Assembly (NCBI RefSeq): GCF_932526225.1
Contig: NC_064047.1
Coordinates: 1,612,001-1,676,000 of the forward strand
DNA: 64,000 bases
Direction of reading: 5' to 3'
Source: Nematostella vectensis
Taxonomy: Eukaryota; Cnidaria; Anthozoa; Actiniaria; Edwardsiidae
How positions within the stretch are numbered: the stretch's first letter is position 1; the number at the start of each line of letters is the position of its first letter. The notes under the pieces are model-generated. The model was not told where the DNA came from. It ran no database searches and saw only the letters and a list, made by a program, of their open reading frames with translations. A program made the translations under genes and the position numbers. Positions 1-12,143 of this stretch are shown here, one piece after another.

Positions 1-96
1 TAGTTCGAGTTGTTTCCTTAAAAGCGCGACATCAATATCGAGCGAAATAGATTTAGTTTAAATTTTTAGAAAATTCAAATGTTCAAATAATTACAA

Positions 97-1560
97 CTAG
101 TGTCAGAGTTGATTGTAGCTATAGCTCGTGTCAGAGTTGATTATAGCTATAGCTAGTGTCAGAGTTGATTGTAGCTATAGCTAGTGTCAGAGTCGATTGT
201 AGCTATAGCTCGTGTCAGAGTTGATTGTAGCTATAGCTAGTGTCAGAGTCGATTGTAGCTATAGCTAGTGTCAGAGTTGATTATAGCTATAGCTAGTGTC
301 AGAGTTGATTATAGCTATAGCTAGTGTCAGAGTCGATTGTAGCTATAGCTAGTGTCAGAGTCGATTGTAGCTATAGCTAGTGTCAGAGTTGATTGTAGCT
401 ATGGCTAGTGTCAGAGTCGATTGTAGCTATAGCTAGTGTCAGAGTTGATTGTAGCTATAGCTAGTGTCAGAGTTGATTGTAGCTATGGCTAGTGTCAGAG
501 TTGATTGTAGCTATGGCTAGTGTCAGAGTCGATTGTAGCTATAGCTAGTGTCAGAGTTGATTGTAGCTATAGCTAGTGTCAGAGTTGATTGTAGCTATAG
601 CTAGTGTCAGAGTTGATTGTAGCTATAGCTAGTGTCAGAGTTGATTGTAGCTATGGCTAGTGTCAGAGTCGATTGTAGCTATAGCTAGTGTCAGAGTTGA
701 TTGTAGCTATGGCTAGTGTCAGAGTTGATTGTAGCTATAGCTAGTGTCAGAGTCGATTGTAGCTATAGCTAGTGTCAGAGTCGATTGTAGCTATAGCTAG
801 TGTCAGAGTTGATTGTAGCTATGGCTAGTGTCAGAGTTGATTGTAGCTATAGCTAGTGTCAGAGTTGATTGTAGCTATGGCTAGTGTCAGAGTTGATTGT
901 AGCTATGGCTAGTGTCAGAGTTGATTGTAGCTATGGCTAGTGTCAGAGTTGATTGTAGCTATAGCTAGTGTCAGAGTTGATTATAGCTATGGCTAGTGTC
1001 AGAGTCGATTATAGCTATGGCTAGTGTCAGAGTCGATTGTAGCTATGGCTAGTGTCAGAGTCGATTGTAGCTATGGCTAGTGTCAGAGTCGATTGTAGCT
1101 ATGGCTAGTGTCAGAGTCGATTGTAGCTATAGCTAGTGTCAGAGTTGATTGTAGCTATAGCTAGTGTCAGAGTCGATTGTAGCTATGGCTAGTGTCAGAG
1201 TCGATTGTAGCTATGGCTAGTGTCAGAGTCGATTGTAGCTATAGCTAGTGTCAGAGTTGATTGTAGCTATAGCTAGTGTCAGAGTTGATTGTAGCTATAG
1301 CTAGTGTCAGAGTTGATTGTAGCTATAGCTAGTGTCAGAGTCGATTGTAGCTATGGCTAGTGTCAGAGTTGATTGTAGCTATAGCTAGTGTCAGAGTCGA
1401 TTGTAGCTATAGCTCGTGTCAGAGTTGATTATAGCTATAGCTAGTGTCAGAGTCGATTGTAGCTATAGCTAGTGTCAGAGTCGATTGTAGCTATGGCTAG
1501 TGTCAAAGTTGATTGTAGCTCTAGCTAGTGTCAGAGTCGATTGTAGCTATAGCTCTAGCT
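97..1560. repeat. 28-bp minisatellite, about 52 copies
   Basis: Head-to-tail 28-bp units with core GTGTCAGAGTYGATTGTAGC and the palindromic join TAGCTATAGCTA. Units differ only at a few sites (T/C in GTTGAT/GTCGAT, A/G in CTATAG/CTATGG), so the array is young or well homogenised. There are no spacers and no open frame of note. The last units degrade (CAAAGTTGATTG, GCTCTAGC) and run into a GC-richer tail at about 1556-1605. Confidence 0.97.
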
Positions 1561-1675
1561 TATCAGGGGGTACTCCTGAGTCTCAGGGGCAGGGTACTAG
1601 CTCAGAATTTGGTAATGACAAGCTTATCGGAGATGTTCTGATATGATCTAAGTTGATGCCAAAAACAAGCTGCAA

Positions 1676-1963
1676 GCTAGTGTCAGAGTTGATTGTAGCT
1701 ATAGCTAGTGTCAGAGTTGATTGTAGCTATAGCTAGTGTCAGAGTCGATTGTAGCTATGGCTAGTGTCAGAGTTGATTGTAGCTATAGCTAGTGTCAGAG
1801 TCGATTGTAGCTATAGCTCGTGTCAGAGTTGATTATAGCTATAGCTAGTGTCAGAGTCGATTGTAGCTATAGCTAGTGTCAGAGTCGATTGTAGCTATGG
1901 CTAGTGTCAAAGTTGATTGTAGCTCTAGCTAGTGTCAGAGTCGATTGTAGCTATAGCTCTAGC
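1676..1963. repeat. Duplicated tail of the 28-bp minisatellite
   Basis: About ten further 28-bp units. Their order of variant units and the following tail (TATCAGGGGGTACTCCTGAG at about 1961) repeat those at about 1300-1605 with an offset of 404 bp. The two blocks are separated by about 70 bp of unique sequence (1606-1675). This looks like a segmental tandem duplication of the array end. Confidence 0.93.
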
Positions 1964-2009
1964 TTATCAGGGGGTACTCCTGAGTCTCAGGGGCAGGGTA
2001 CTAGCTGCA

Positions 2010-2990
2010 TCAGGGTGCCGAGTATCCTTGTAATTACCACTTGGCGCTTTTGACAACTCGAAAGAGAAATTGACAGAAAAGGCAAAAATGGCTCAGGCTT
2101 ACATGGCTAAAAATGTAAGGATAAATGGGCTTATCAAGGATAAATGGGCTTATGAAGTGAGAAAGATTTTATAATAAATGAATTTATTTATAAGATATTA
2201 CTTGAAGATATTTCTTTATCAGCTACCACCCCCCCCCCCCCCCCCCCCCCCGCACACCTCCCTTCTTTCATTGGTCTTTACTACGTTCACACACCCTTCC
2301 CCTCTCTATTCTATTCGGGGCATTATCAGATGCATTAAAGCATACAATAGTATCATAATATTGAGTGAACCTTTTACCGAAGCCTCACGAGCTAGCTTTA
2401 TCCCATCAGCCTTACGATGAGTGTAAAAGAGAGTTTGTATGACTTAACTCGTTTGAACAGATGGGAGAAATAGAGATGAAACGGATGGAAATCTCGACCA
2501 TCCCTCTTAGTATGTGGCATTGTTAAATGCATTTGGCTAAAAAGGTCAAGAATAGGCGTTGTCTGGGAATGTTGTTTGTCTTATGACTTCCTGTTTTCTA
2601 TCTCCACTTGGCGGTCGTGATGAGGGTGATATCGTCGGAGTTTTTCTCAAGGGTTCGAGTGTCTAGTTGCCTACGAATACGTGCTTCATGTGCGCGCACC
2701 CGAAGGAGGAGTGACCATTGCGCGCACGTTAGTTAGGGTTAAATACCGAGGACGGGAAGTTATGGACCCGAGAAAATTCCTATTGTTTCATGGCGTAAGA
2801 GCCAAGCGTGCAAGCCATAGAACAATAGAAAAATCCGTGGCTCCATCTGTTAGTCTGTTGCAGTACGGTTAAAGCAAACGAGGAGGGTATTATACAGCGT
2901 TTTGAGAAAAGAAAACCATACGTATTGCGTTGTTTGTGAGCGGGAGGTACACGATAATCCGCCTATATCGATACTACTTTGAAATAGTAT
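2010..2990. other. Intergenic, no gene seen
   Basis: Contains a C homopolymer of roughly 22 bases (about 2229-2250) and otherwise unique sequence. Short open frames here have no recognisable family resemblance, and no splice pattern links them. Confidence 0.6.
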
Positions 2991-3295
2991 CTATAGACCG
3001 ATACCCCATCTGTGTTGGCACTAGAGTGAGACAGTGACTGATCGGCATCCTGTCTGTACTGGCACTACATTGAAGTAGTAGCTACGGGTAGCTAAAGACA
3101 GTTATCCAATCTGTGTTGGCACTAAAGTGAGATAGTAACTGCGGGTGGCTAAAGACCGATATCCCATCAATGTTGGCACCAGAGTGAAGTAGTACATGCG
3201 GGTAGCTAAAGACCGATATCCCAACGGTGTTGGCACCAGAGTGAAATAGTACATGCGGTGGCTAAAGACCGATATCCCATTTCTATAAGCACTAT
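2990..3295. repeat. Degenerate 57-bp tandem repeat, about 5 units
   Basis: Units begin at about 2997, 3038, 3097, 3154, 3211 and 3267 with GACCGATATCCCATC, then TGTTGGCACCAGAGTGAA and GCGGGTAGCTAAA. Spacing is 57 bp in the best-preserved part. Divergence is clearly higher than in the 28-bp array. Minus-strand open frames across it are only translations of the repeat. Confidence 0.85.
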
Positions 3296-3304
3296 ACCGC
3301 AAAT

Positions 3305-3427
3305 GCATGCGAGACCCGACTTGCGAGACCCGATTTGCGTGACCCGACATGTGTGACCCGACATGTGTGACCCGACATGCGTGACCCGACATGCGTGACC
3401 CGACTTGTGCGACCTGATTTGCGTGAC
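3305..3427. repeat. 14-bp tandem repeat, about 8 units
   Basis: Units of the type GTGACCCGACATGT, directly following the 57-bp repeat. No coding potential beyond repeat translation. Confidence 0.9.
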
Positions 3428-4154
3428 CATCCTACGGCAAAAGATATCGGAAATGGATGTATATTTCACTAGCAAATTAATTCCACTATTCTAAATTTAC
3501 TGGGGGATTCAATTTATTCTACAATATAAACAACTGTGTTCTATAGCTAAGGCCGGTTTACACTTGCGATTTTTTGTGTATTTTTTTTTCGCAGTGCGAT
3601 ATCGCAGCTTTCAAACATTCGAAACCGTTTTTTTTTTTTTTTTTGTTTAGTACGAGGACTTTTTCGTCTGCGAACACCGGGCAAATAGCAGCATGCACTG
3701 TAATGATCCTGGAGGGTCAGAAAGGGTCTTGTCATGTTTGTTTAAAGTGGGGTGAAATGAGATGGTCACGTGACGTCATCGATGACGTCACTAAAATTAA
3801 AACTACCCTGACACCGAAACATCGTATGACAACTAAACTTGTTATACGTCATGTATATGTCAAGGATGAAGGGAAGGGGGTATAACAAGTTGGTCTCGTG
3901 ATCTGTAAAATCGTTGATATCGTCAAAAACAGAAATATTTATATTTCTTAAATTGTTAAGCGAAAAAAAAGCGGAGATTTGAACGTTTGGAGCTCCGCAT
4001 TTTGGCAGTTCCTTAAATTTATTATCTTTTTATATATTATCTTTACTTGAAAAAGTGGTTATATATGAGTCCACGGTCCAACCTGGACACTAAACAGCGG
4101 GGGCATGACAAGGCCGTTATAAATTGGGTATATAAAAAAAATATATAAAACTAC

Positions 4155-5503
4155 CCGGAATGTCGTAAAGACATTAGGAAAAGGGCCTGCCAGACCGCTG
4201 GTTATCGCTGATGAAGCGAATTCGTTTGAATCATGAATAAGATGCTGTTATCTCAGTATGTGCAGGTTTTTTATACATAGCGGTAAAGTCAAGTGTTTCT
4301 GGGTCAAACCCTAGCTACGCATTTTTTATCCGTTCTTTTTTTAATGAGTGTTCTCAAGATATTAAGTGAGACGCGATCTGAACTAGTTTTGCCAAGCAAC
4401 CTTATTCCCTTGAGGTCCACCCTCACCCATTCTGAGATAACGACTGTTATTCAACAACAAAAGATACTCTCGAGCTATTAAACTTTTCCATTGAAATAAC
4501 AACAAAAGGATACCGCAAATGAATTACGACATTTACTACATTGATTTACTCGCGCATATGTATGGCCTCGAGAAAAAAATGTGCGCTAATCGGTGTTTGA
4601 GTAAGGTTATAACTAAAAGGTTTAAGAATGCATAAGTTAAAGTAGAGATGAACCGCGTGTGTTTTAGATAAAGGTTAGATTAGGTTGTCCTTCTATATAT
4701 AGATAGAAAAAAGAACAAAGACTGTTTTTTCTTCAATAGATCCAAAAAAGGGCAAACACTTGGAAAAAACGTTGATCCTGTCATAAAGACATTAGGAGAA
4801 GGCCAGACCGCTGGTTATCGCTGATGAAGCGAATTCGTTTGAATCATGAATAAGATGCTGTGATATCAGTATGTGCAATTGTTTTATACAGAGCGGTAAA
4901 GTCAAGTGTTTCTGGGTCAACCCCTAGCTACGCATTTTTTATCCTTTTTTTTAATGAGTGTTCTCAAGATTTTAAGGGAGACGCGATCTGAACTAGTGTT
5001 GCCAAGCAACCTTATTCCCTTGAGGTCCACTATCACCCATTCTGAGATAACGACTGCTATTCAACAACAAAAGATACTCTCGTACTATTAAGCTTTTCTA
5101 TTGAAATAACAACAAAAGGATACTGCAAATCATTTACTACATTTCAGGGTTATCGTAAATTTGCCGCACACAAACAAACAAAGTGCAAGGCGGGGGATTA
5201 AGTTCCTGAATGTAATAGTTTCAAGGAACAATATATATTTAAATACATATTTATATTGCCGCATAGTGATTGATTTACTCACACATGTATGGCCTCGAGA
5301 AAAAAAATGTGCGCTAATGGGTGTTTGAGTGTGGTATTGATAACTAAAAGGTTAAAGAATGCATAAGTTAAAGTAGAGATGAACCGCGTGTGTTGTAGAT
5401 CCAAAAAAAGAACAGATATACTGCTTTTTCTTCAATATATAGATACAAAAAAGAACAAGAACCGTTTTTCCTTCAATAGAACCAAAAAAGAGCAAATACT
5501 TTT
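4155..5503. repeat. Direct duplication, two copies of about 0.6-0.7 kb
   Basis: Copy 1 is about 4155-4757 and copy 2 about 4773-5503. Both contain GACCGCTGGTTATCGCTGAT, GTCAAGTGTTTCTGGGTCAA, the GTGTTCTCAAGAT segment and GAGATGAACCGCGTGTGTT in the same order. Copy 2 carries roughly 130 bp of extra sequence at about 5137-5265. The parallel short open frames in both copies are non-conserved in length and not recognisable. Origin (segmental duplication or two adjacent transposable-element copies) is unresolved. Confidence 0.85.
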
Positions 5504-6360
5504 TTTGTCTTTAAACATGGAACTCTGAATATCCCACACCGCCTTTCGCCGCCCCATCCTGATCTTGCTTGAGCATCCTGAAGTTCGCTTCCTAGAGAAG
5601 TCATGTTAGCTTCCCTAGGAAATAAGAAAACAAGCAATATCTTTATTAAACAAGTAGCTTTATGACGCAAAATTCGTGTTTCAAATAAAAAGGAATGATT
5701 AATAATGAAAGGAGTATCAGGACCTGCGTTACAGCAATATTTTTTTGTTGTTGTTATTATAGAAAAAATAAAAGTTGTAAAAAAAAGTTAATACATGCTA
5801 GAAACATCGTAAATAATGACCGTCATCGAAAAAAAAAGTATAGTAGCGCCATCACTCTATTTACTTTGACAGATTCCAGTAACCAAGTCTTAAACTGGAC
5901 GGCTTATAATGACTTAGCATTAAGATCTGTGGAAGCATAGTAGACAAAATAAGACGTGTATAAATGAATTCAAAACTACGCGATCTACTATCTTGAAATG
6001 ACGGAAGGAGTTTAACCATATTATTTCGAGGTAAGCCATATACTATTCTTTAATTGCCTGAAGTTATGCCACGATTTCTATTGGTGTTGAGGACTAGAAA
6101 TTAAAACAGCCTTTCAGAAGAGTAAAAGCATGTTTTTGGGCACACAGCAAAATGCACAGGGAGTAATTATTACAGCTGCCCCACTTCTTTAATAGTTACC
6201 TCTACAAATACCATATCTAAAAAAGGATTATGAATTAACAATTGTGTTTCTTTGTTAAATTCACTATATTGAGTTAGCCAAAACGATACTTTCATATTAC
6301 CTAGTTCTTCATAACGTTTCTCATTTTCTTGACCAAAGTTACACAAAATAGCTGTCATTA
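5504..6360. other. Intergenic, no gene seen
   Basis: AT-rich sequence with scattered short open frames and no recognisable domain. A stretch near 6120-6145 weakly resembles the two units of the duplication that follows. Confidence 0.5.
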
Positions 6361-6364
6361 TAGC

Positions 6365-6965
6365 TCATTGTCTTAAAATCATCGACTTCAAAGCTGAGAT
6401 CGATCAAAACTGTCATAAACAGGGGTGAATGCCTTTAAAACATTAGCCCTTGAAAGAAAAGAGTTTTCGGGGCATGATTAATTTAATAAAGAAAACTATA
6501 GTGCCATATGTGCTTTATAGCAGTTATATATACATTATGTGATATGGCAATATGGTCAATAAGCAATAAGGTCTTCAAGATAAATGCAAGCTGTAAAGTT
6601 GGTGAATAGGCTGATCAAAAATTAGCAATTTGAATTTGTTTCTTATTTACTGTAACTTCCTCGTTCTTCCACAAAACAGTTTTTGTGGGTCTGTGTCTTT
6701 AAATTATAAACATAAAGGCTGAGGTCAATTAAGTTAGTCTGGTTAATGGTTCTGGCAAAAGAAAGATTGTGTTTTTGGGGCATTGACCGAAAAACCGAAA
6801 AACATAGTCCCATTTTGACAATTATACATGACGCACTTCGTTGACATGGCTTCAATAAATATTTCATAATTCAATGAATATGGTCCTAACGATTAATGCA
6901 AGCTGTCAAGTAGGGAAAATAGTTTAATCAAGAAGTAGCAATTTGTTTTGTTTTTTAACTACCGC
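6365..6965. repeat. Diverged tandem duplication of about 300 bp
   Basis: Two segments share, in order, a GAAAGA...GGGGCAT block (about 6450 and 6760), an ATATGGTC block (about 6551 and 6878), ATGCAAGCTGT (about 6583 and 6897) and TAGCAATTTG (about 6624 and 6936). Similarity is interrupted and was judged by eye. Confidence 0.6.
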
Positions 6966-8550
6966 GGATGTGTCGGAAAAGAGGGGGTCTATTGAAAAGG
7001 AGCCATTGTAATTATCACCTCAAGTTTATAAAAGACTACATAACAAAACCGTTATGTGTAGGCGAAGCGCATTTAAACGGTAGATAAGCGTTGGTTTTCA
7101 CAGAGGTAGTTAGACAGTTCACACGAAACAAAGACCGGCCTCGATAGAGTGTTTCTACCTCAAACAGAAATCTACTAATCTACAGAAATCTAAGACGCTA
7201 ATCGGCAATGCAAGCGCTAAAATAGAAACAGAGAGAGTCCATCGGCCGGCGACCCCTGGCCGTGAACATGGCGTTCAACATAATCAAACTTCGACATCTT
7301 GTGAGCTAGAATTCGCCCAAAGCAACGAAACCGGTGGTCTCACTAATGATACTACGTGATAAACAGCGAATATAATACAATTCGCCTAAAGTAACAAAAC
7401 CTGTGGTCTCATAAATTGTCGTACGTGATCGGGGTTCCTTGCCGTTGGCTAATACCCTACACGACGGCCCATATGGCGAAAGCCGTGCCAATATTTTTTC
7501 CGCTTTGTTTTGAGTTTTTATTTTATAAACTTTGCAGAATAAGTTATGCTCTGAAAATAAGTTTCGCCGGTTAAAGTTCTGCAAAAAATTAAATGAACGA
7601 CCGTATATTCCAGCATACTAAGATAAAACAGATTTTTTTATGTAGTGCGTGGGTTAAAGAATGCCCGTCGAACTCCTACTATTTTGTATTGTTTATCATT
7701 GAAATTACAGCGCTTTATTCGCAAGGAAACTTCAAAATAACAATCAACGAATGAAGTCTGATATGCTATTGACAATATTTGATTGAAAATATCTTGGTTA
7801 CTTGCTTGAATTAGCCGATGGAAATGGTGCTTTGTTTGACTCGCCATTGAACGGGAGCATAAAATGGCGGCGTGATTGGCCTTCTGTAAGGGGGTGAAAC
7901 TGGTTTATGAAATGCCTTTTGCTTATCATTAAAAACAGTTGCAAATTCCTAGCACATCTGTGTGTTACGAAACAAGAACGACGCCATATGTGAAACTCAG
8001 AATTAACAGACATAATTTAAATTCCTTTGCGTCACTTTTTCGATTATAATTTGACTGGGAGGGGCTAAGAATAACACAAAAGTAAACCTTTTAGTAGAAG
8101 TGGAACTTCCTAGAACACCTTCTACGTCAGTTTTCGGCAATAATTTGAGGGGGAATTTAATTTGGATTAATTAGTGGAACTACCCTCTACATTAATGCTA
8201 ATCTAAATTTTGAAAGGAAGCAGAGAGAGGGTGCAATTCTGGGGATCAATATTAAAGAATGTTGATAGGGCACTATTTTTTTATTGTTTACATTTGGAAA
8301 TACGGTTTATTTAAAAAAAAAGAAAAACTTCAAAGTAACCATCCACGATATAGTCTGATAACTGAGCAACTATATATAATCGAAAGTACCTCATAGCTTG
8401 AAATAGCCAATTGTAGTTGAAGCTTTGTAGGAGTCGGTAGTGCGTGCGATTCTCCAGCAACGTTGGAGCTTCTGAGTACAACAACCATTCGAATAATACA
8501 TGAAAACCCGGTTTTAGAACTCAGAACCTGGACTCAACAAGATTTTAGGA
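6966..8550. other. Intergenic with a short duplication
   Basis: Includes a two-unit repeat of about 75 bp at about 7313-7425 (AATTCGCCCAAAGCAACGAA and its diverged copy). A segment at about 7798-7880 (CTTGAATTAGCCGATGGAAA) recurs at about 12,810-12,890, marking a dispersed repeat. No recognisable gene. Confidence 0.6.
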
Positions 8551-8554
8551 CAAT

Positions 8555-8825
8555 CTCCTCTATTTTCAATAAAGGTTGCACTCTAGAATTCATGTGCAGT
8601 CGTAACCCGCAATTTTCTTCGTGGTCAGCATTATAATTGTCTAGATCTTCTAAAAGCCATATGAGAATTTGAAGCAACATAAACAAGAAGTTACAGCTTT
8701 CCAAAGCTGGTTTTGTTTAAATTTAAGCTTATTTGCTTATTTATTTGATGCCAATGATGCACTGTGAGTTTACGACAGTGGATTCTCTGGGAAACCATAT
8801 TTGAAATAGGTGTATACCGAATAAC
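8555..8825. mobile_element. Foldback MITE-like element, copy 1
   Basis: An arm at about 8565-8620 (TTTTCAATAAAGGTTGCACT ... GTCGTAACCCGC) pairs imperfectly with an inverted arm at about 8763-8822 (TTTACGACAGTGGATTCTCT ... TTTGAAATAGGTGTA). The same arms occur in copy 2 at 9070-9315. No coding capacity; superfamily unknown. Confidence 0.6.
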
Positions 8826-9069
8826 TGTAAATGAGCAAACTTTGTGTGGCGGGCATGAAACGGCCCAGGGACACCCCTGCAAACCACAGCGGGCATACCA
8901 GCGTGTATTTGGTGTTGTGTGGGAGGAACTCGTGGGAGGCAAGTTTGAGAGGATGAAACGTACTTAATCCTCGCTAGTGAAACAAACTAATTTTCATTTG
9001 AGGAAGGGGGAAAGAGCATTTCTGCAGTGGAAACGTATATTTTTATGTTTGGTAAGAATTTTATATAGA

Positions 9070-9315
9070 AATACATCTATTTCAAATAAGGTTGCAATGG
9101 AAGAATCTGTGTATCGTAACCCGCAGCGCTTCATGGGTATGAAATAAATACAATACAAACCCAGGTTTCAAAAGCTGTAGAATTCTTGTTTATGTTCTTT
9201 CGAACATTCACAAGGCTTTCAGATACGAGGTTTCAGCCGTTTATACGCTAACCTTGAACCATCGCGGGTTACGACACATGGATACTCGGGTGCATCGTTA
9301 TTTGAAGTAGGTGTA
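9070..9315. mobile_element. Foldback MITE-like element, copy 2
   Basis: Left arm: CATCTATTTCAAATAAGGTT to GTATCGTAACCCGC. Right arm: GCGGGTTACGACACATGGAT to TTTGAAGTAGGTG. They are inverted repeats of each other over about 50 bp. It is related to the element at 8555-8825. Confidence 0.7.
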
Positions 9316-9902
9316 GCGTGCGTAGAAACAATTGTTCAAGGGCCCCCTTAATCATCTAATGGTTCGTCTGTTACAATGATTCATTGCTCAAATGATATAG
9401 ATGCAGGGGTCTTAAGACTACGGGGAAGCTCTTTTATAGGAACCTTTAAAATTCTTTTAATCTATTCCTTTTTTCTTCTTAAATAACAACTGTCAAAATT
9501 TTTACGATAATCGTGCAAGCCGATACAAAACCTCTTGGTTTACATTCTTCAAAAGCCTGTTTTGAAGCTGTTTCCGTCTTCCACTAAAAGCTGGTCTAAG
9601 TCTTTCTTCACCTGGTCTAAGCATACGACGAAGCACACTTCAGTCAATTGAAACTTCCCAAGGTTGAGCCCTAAATGCTTCCGTGTCGTGTCTCAACGGC
9701 TACAAATATGACACGGACGAATAAGCGGAAATTTCTATGATGATTGACCCACATTCCCCCCTCGACACTTAAAGTCTAAGGAATCTATACCCGCGTGACA
9801 AGAACAGATCAGCTACAAATTTGAAGGGGGGGGGGGTTCAGGTTGTGGTTCGTGGTTGAGTTTGTGCAGAACATTTTTTTCGTGAGTGTGCATGTTATTA
9901 CT

Positions 9903-9905
9903 ATA

Positions 9906-9995
<90 letters not shown>

Positions 9996-10225
9996 GTTGT
10001 TGTTATTGCTATTGCTATTGCTATTGCTATTGCTATTGTTATTGTTATTGTTATTTGCTATTGCTATTGTTATTGTTATTGTTATTGTTATTGTTATTGT
10101 TATTGTTATTGTTATTGTTATTGTCATTGTCATTGTCATTGTCATTGTCATTGCTATTGCTATTGCTATTGCTATTGCTATTGTTATTGTTATTGTTATT
10201 GTTATTGTTATTGTTATTGTTATTT
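9903..10225. repeat. Layered microsatellite (ATT)n to hexamer blocks
   Basis: A pure ATT trinucleotide run (about 9905-9992) passes into blocks of ATTGCT, ATTGTT, ATTGTC, ATTGCT and ATTGTT hexamers. Long poly-Ile, poly-Asn and poly-Leu frames on both strands are artefacts of the repeat. Confidence 0.97.
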
Positions 10226-10239
10226 TTTTTTTCTCTTTC

Positions 10240-11777
10240 TCCCATGCCCCTATTTTCTTCTTAGTTTCTTCTCTGCTCATTTTTTTCCTGTTTATCCTGC
10301 TTTAAACGTAAACGTATTTATAAGTTCGTTAATGTACCCTGTCCATTTTTTTCAGCAGGATATTAGTATGGAACAACTCCCACGAAATAGCGTAAAAAAG
10401 CCGCGAGACAACAACATTTTAAGAATTGAACATTTTGGTGTGTTGGTGCGTCTTTTTTTTTCTTATTTCTCTTTTTATATTTTTATTTTACTTTGGATTT
10501 TCTATACTCTACCTATATTTACACATTTCGTAGAGAACACTTCCTTTACAAAGGCAAAATATGTATTAACTCTGTTGAAAATAGGATTTGTTTACGTCTT
10601 CTATAAGCGGATTTTCCGCATGAGTTTACGCCCTTGAAAGATTTTATTTATTTCTAATTAGCTTAGTGTTCTAAATATAACATAACGTCTGCTATATTTG
10701 GCTGTTTAACAGTATATTAACAACACAAGACCAGGGGATGTATGTCTGCCTTTGTAGAAGGTCGATCACGCCGCCATTTCACGTTGTAAACAACACGTTC
10801 GAGCGAGTTGCTCAAATCATCTTTCTCTACCGGGTAATAAAAGCGAGTAACTGGGATACTTTTTTCTTATTAAATACTTCTATTTTTGAGAAATTATTTT
10901 TGAATAACGTATCAGACTTTATTCTTTGATAATTATTTTCAAATTTTCTTGTAAATAGACCGCTGAATTTTTAACATGTAAGCTAAAAGGAAGGAGTGGT
11001 TGATTGAAGTCAGTTAAGCCCATGCTTTACAAATGTTTGAAATTGTTCTTCCACAAATAAAAAGAACTTAGACCAAAACAGCCGCCACATATAAGAAAAG
11101 ATAGCCTCTTCTGTATGTCTCGCCCTAGTTGCACTGATATTATAAACCAACGTCTCGTTGGTCACACGAAGGAAAAGAGAAAAAATGGGGGAGGATATTC
11201 CAAGAGCTGATTGATTACATCACTAAAAAAATAAATGGTAAATAGCGGTGGAGAGAGATTCTTTTGCTTAAAGAGTCATTGTCAGCCACACCTTTGTTAT
11301 TGTTTTATTCATAGATAAAGACAAATACTATATGAAGAAATCACGAGATAACTATCGATAAAAAATACGCTTAATTGACCAAATCAAACTGAAAATATCA
11401 CAATGCACTCTTTATTATAAGAACTTTTTATAAGAACGTCCAGCCTAAGATTTAATCAAATTTTAAGAACATGCCGAGGCTTAGATAGCAGCCAAATATT
11501 GCTTTTTTTGTCCTGATGCGTTCTAAAATGCAGAATCAAATTGTGCGCATAAGAACCTTATATACAGTATATTGCTTTTGATTATTTGTGTATTCTTCCT
11601 AATAATTCATTGTGTATTGCCTTTTATTATAATTAACTGTATGTTAAGAACATCGTTAAGAACATATTCAGCCTTCAAATGCTCCTAAAATAAAAACGGC
11701 CCAGCCTTAACTGAAAATTAGACGTTCTTATAAAAAAGAATGTCTCGCGATCCCAAGGAAGCAGATACACGTGGATA
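10240..11777. other. Intergenic, no gene seen
   Basis: AT-rich sequence without recognisable coding similarity, splice-linked frames or strong repeat structure. Confidence 0.5.
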
Positions 11778-12138
11778 CAGGCCCGTACCCAGGGGGGGGG
11801 GGGGTGCAGAGAGTGCAGGGAGTGCAAACGACCACCCCCCCCCCCCCCCACCCCCACAACGGCCGAAAGTCCAGTTTTAGTTCTCAATAGACGTGCTATT
11901 TGTAGTTTGTAGACAACACTCAAAATCATAAGCAAGATCACTCTGGTATGTAACCGAATTCGACAATAAACGTCCCGTAGAGACACTGCAAAGGCATAAA
12001 AAATCCCTTTTTGTTCTTTCGGAGGTAGTTATATTTTTATCAGAAAACTCCCTCCCTCTTCTCTCGCCCCTTCAGGAAAAATTAGGTCCACTTTTTCGGA
12101 TTTCGCACCCTCCAAGAAAAATCCTGGGTACGGGCCTG
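11778..12138 (+). mobile_element. MITE with CAGGCCCGTACCCAGG ends, copy 1
   Basis: About 361 bp bounded by CAGGCCCGTACCCAGG and its inverted copy CCTGGGTACGGGCCTG. The interior includes long C and G runs, GGCCGAAAGTCCAGTTTTAG, and a pyrimidine-rich right half. The copy at 14,647-14,972 has the same orientation. The immediate flanks (GGATA left, TTTCT right) are not a target duplication. A related element at 44,582-44,774 has a clean 5-bp duplication, so this copy has probably been rearranged. No coding capacity. Confidence 0.85.
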
Positions 12139-12143
12139 TTTCT

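Noticed and set aside
97-1963. Regular direct repeats resembling a CRISPR array
   Set aside because: Units are contiguous with no spacers, and the context is an animal genome. It is a minisatellite.
3102-3475. Minus-strand frames with repeated GHACRVTHVGS-like units
   Set aside because: Translation of the 57-bp and 14-bp tandem repeats; no family resemblance.
9813-10305. Long open frames of poly-Asn, poly-Ile and poly-Leu on both strands
   Set aside because: They are translations of the ATT/ATTGYT microsatellite and disappear outside it.
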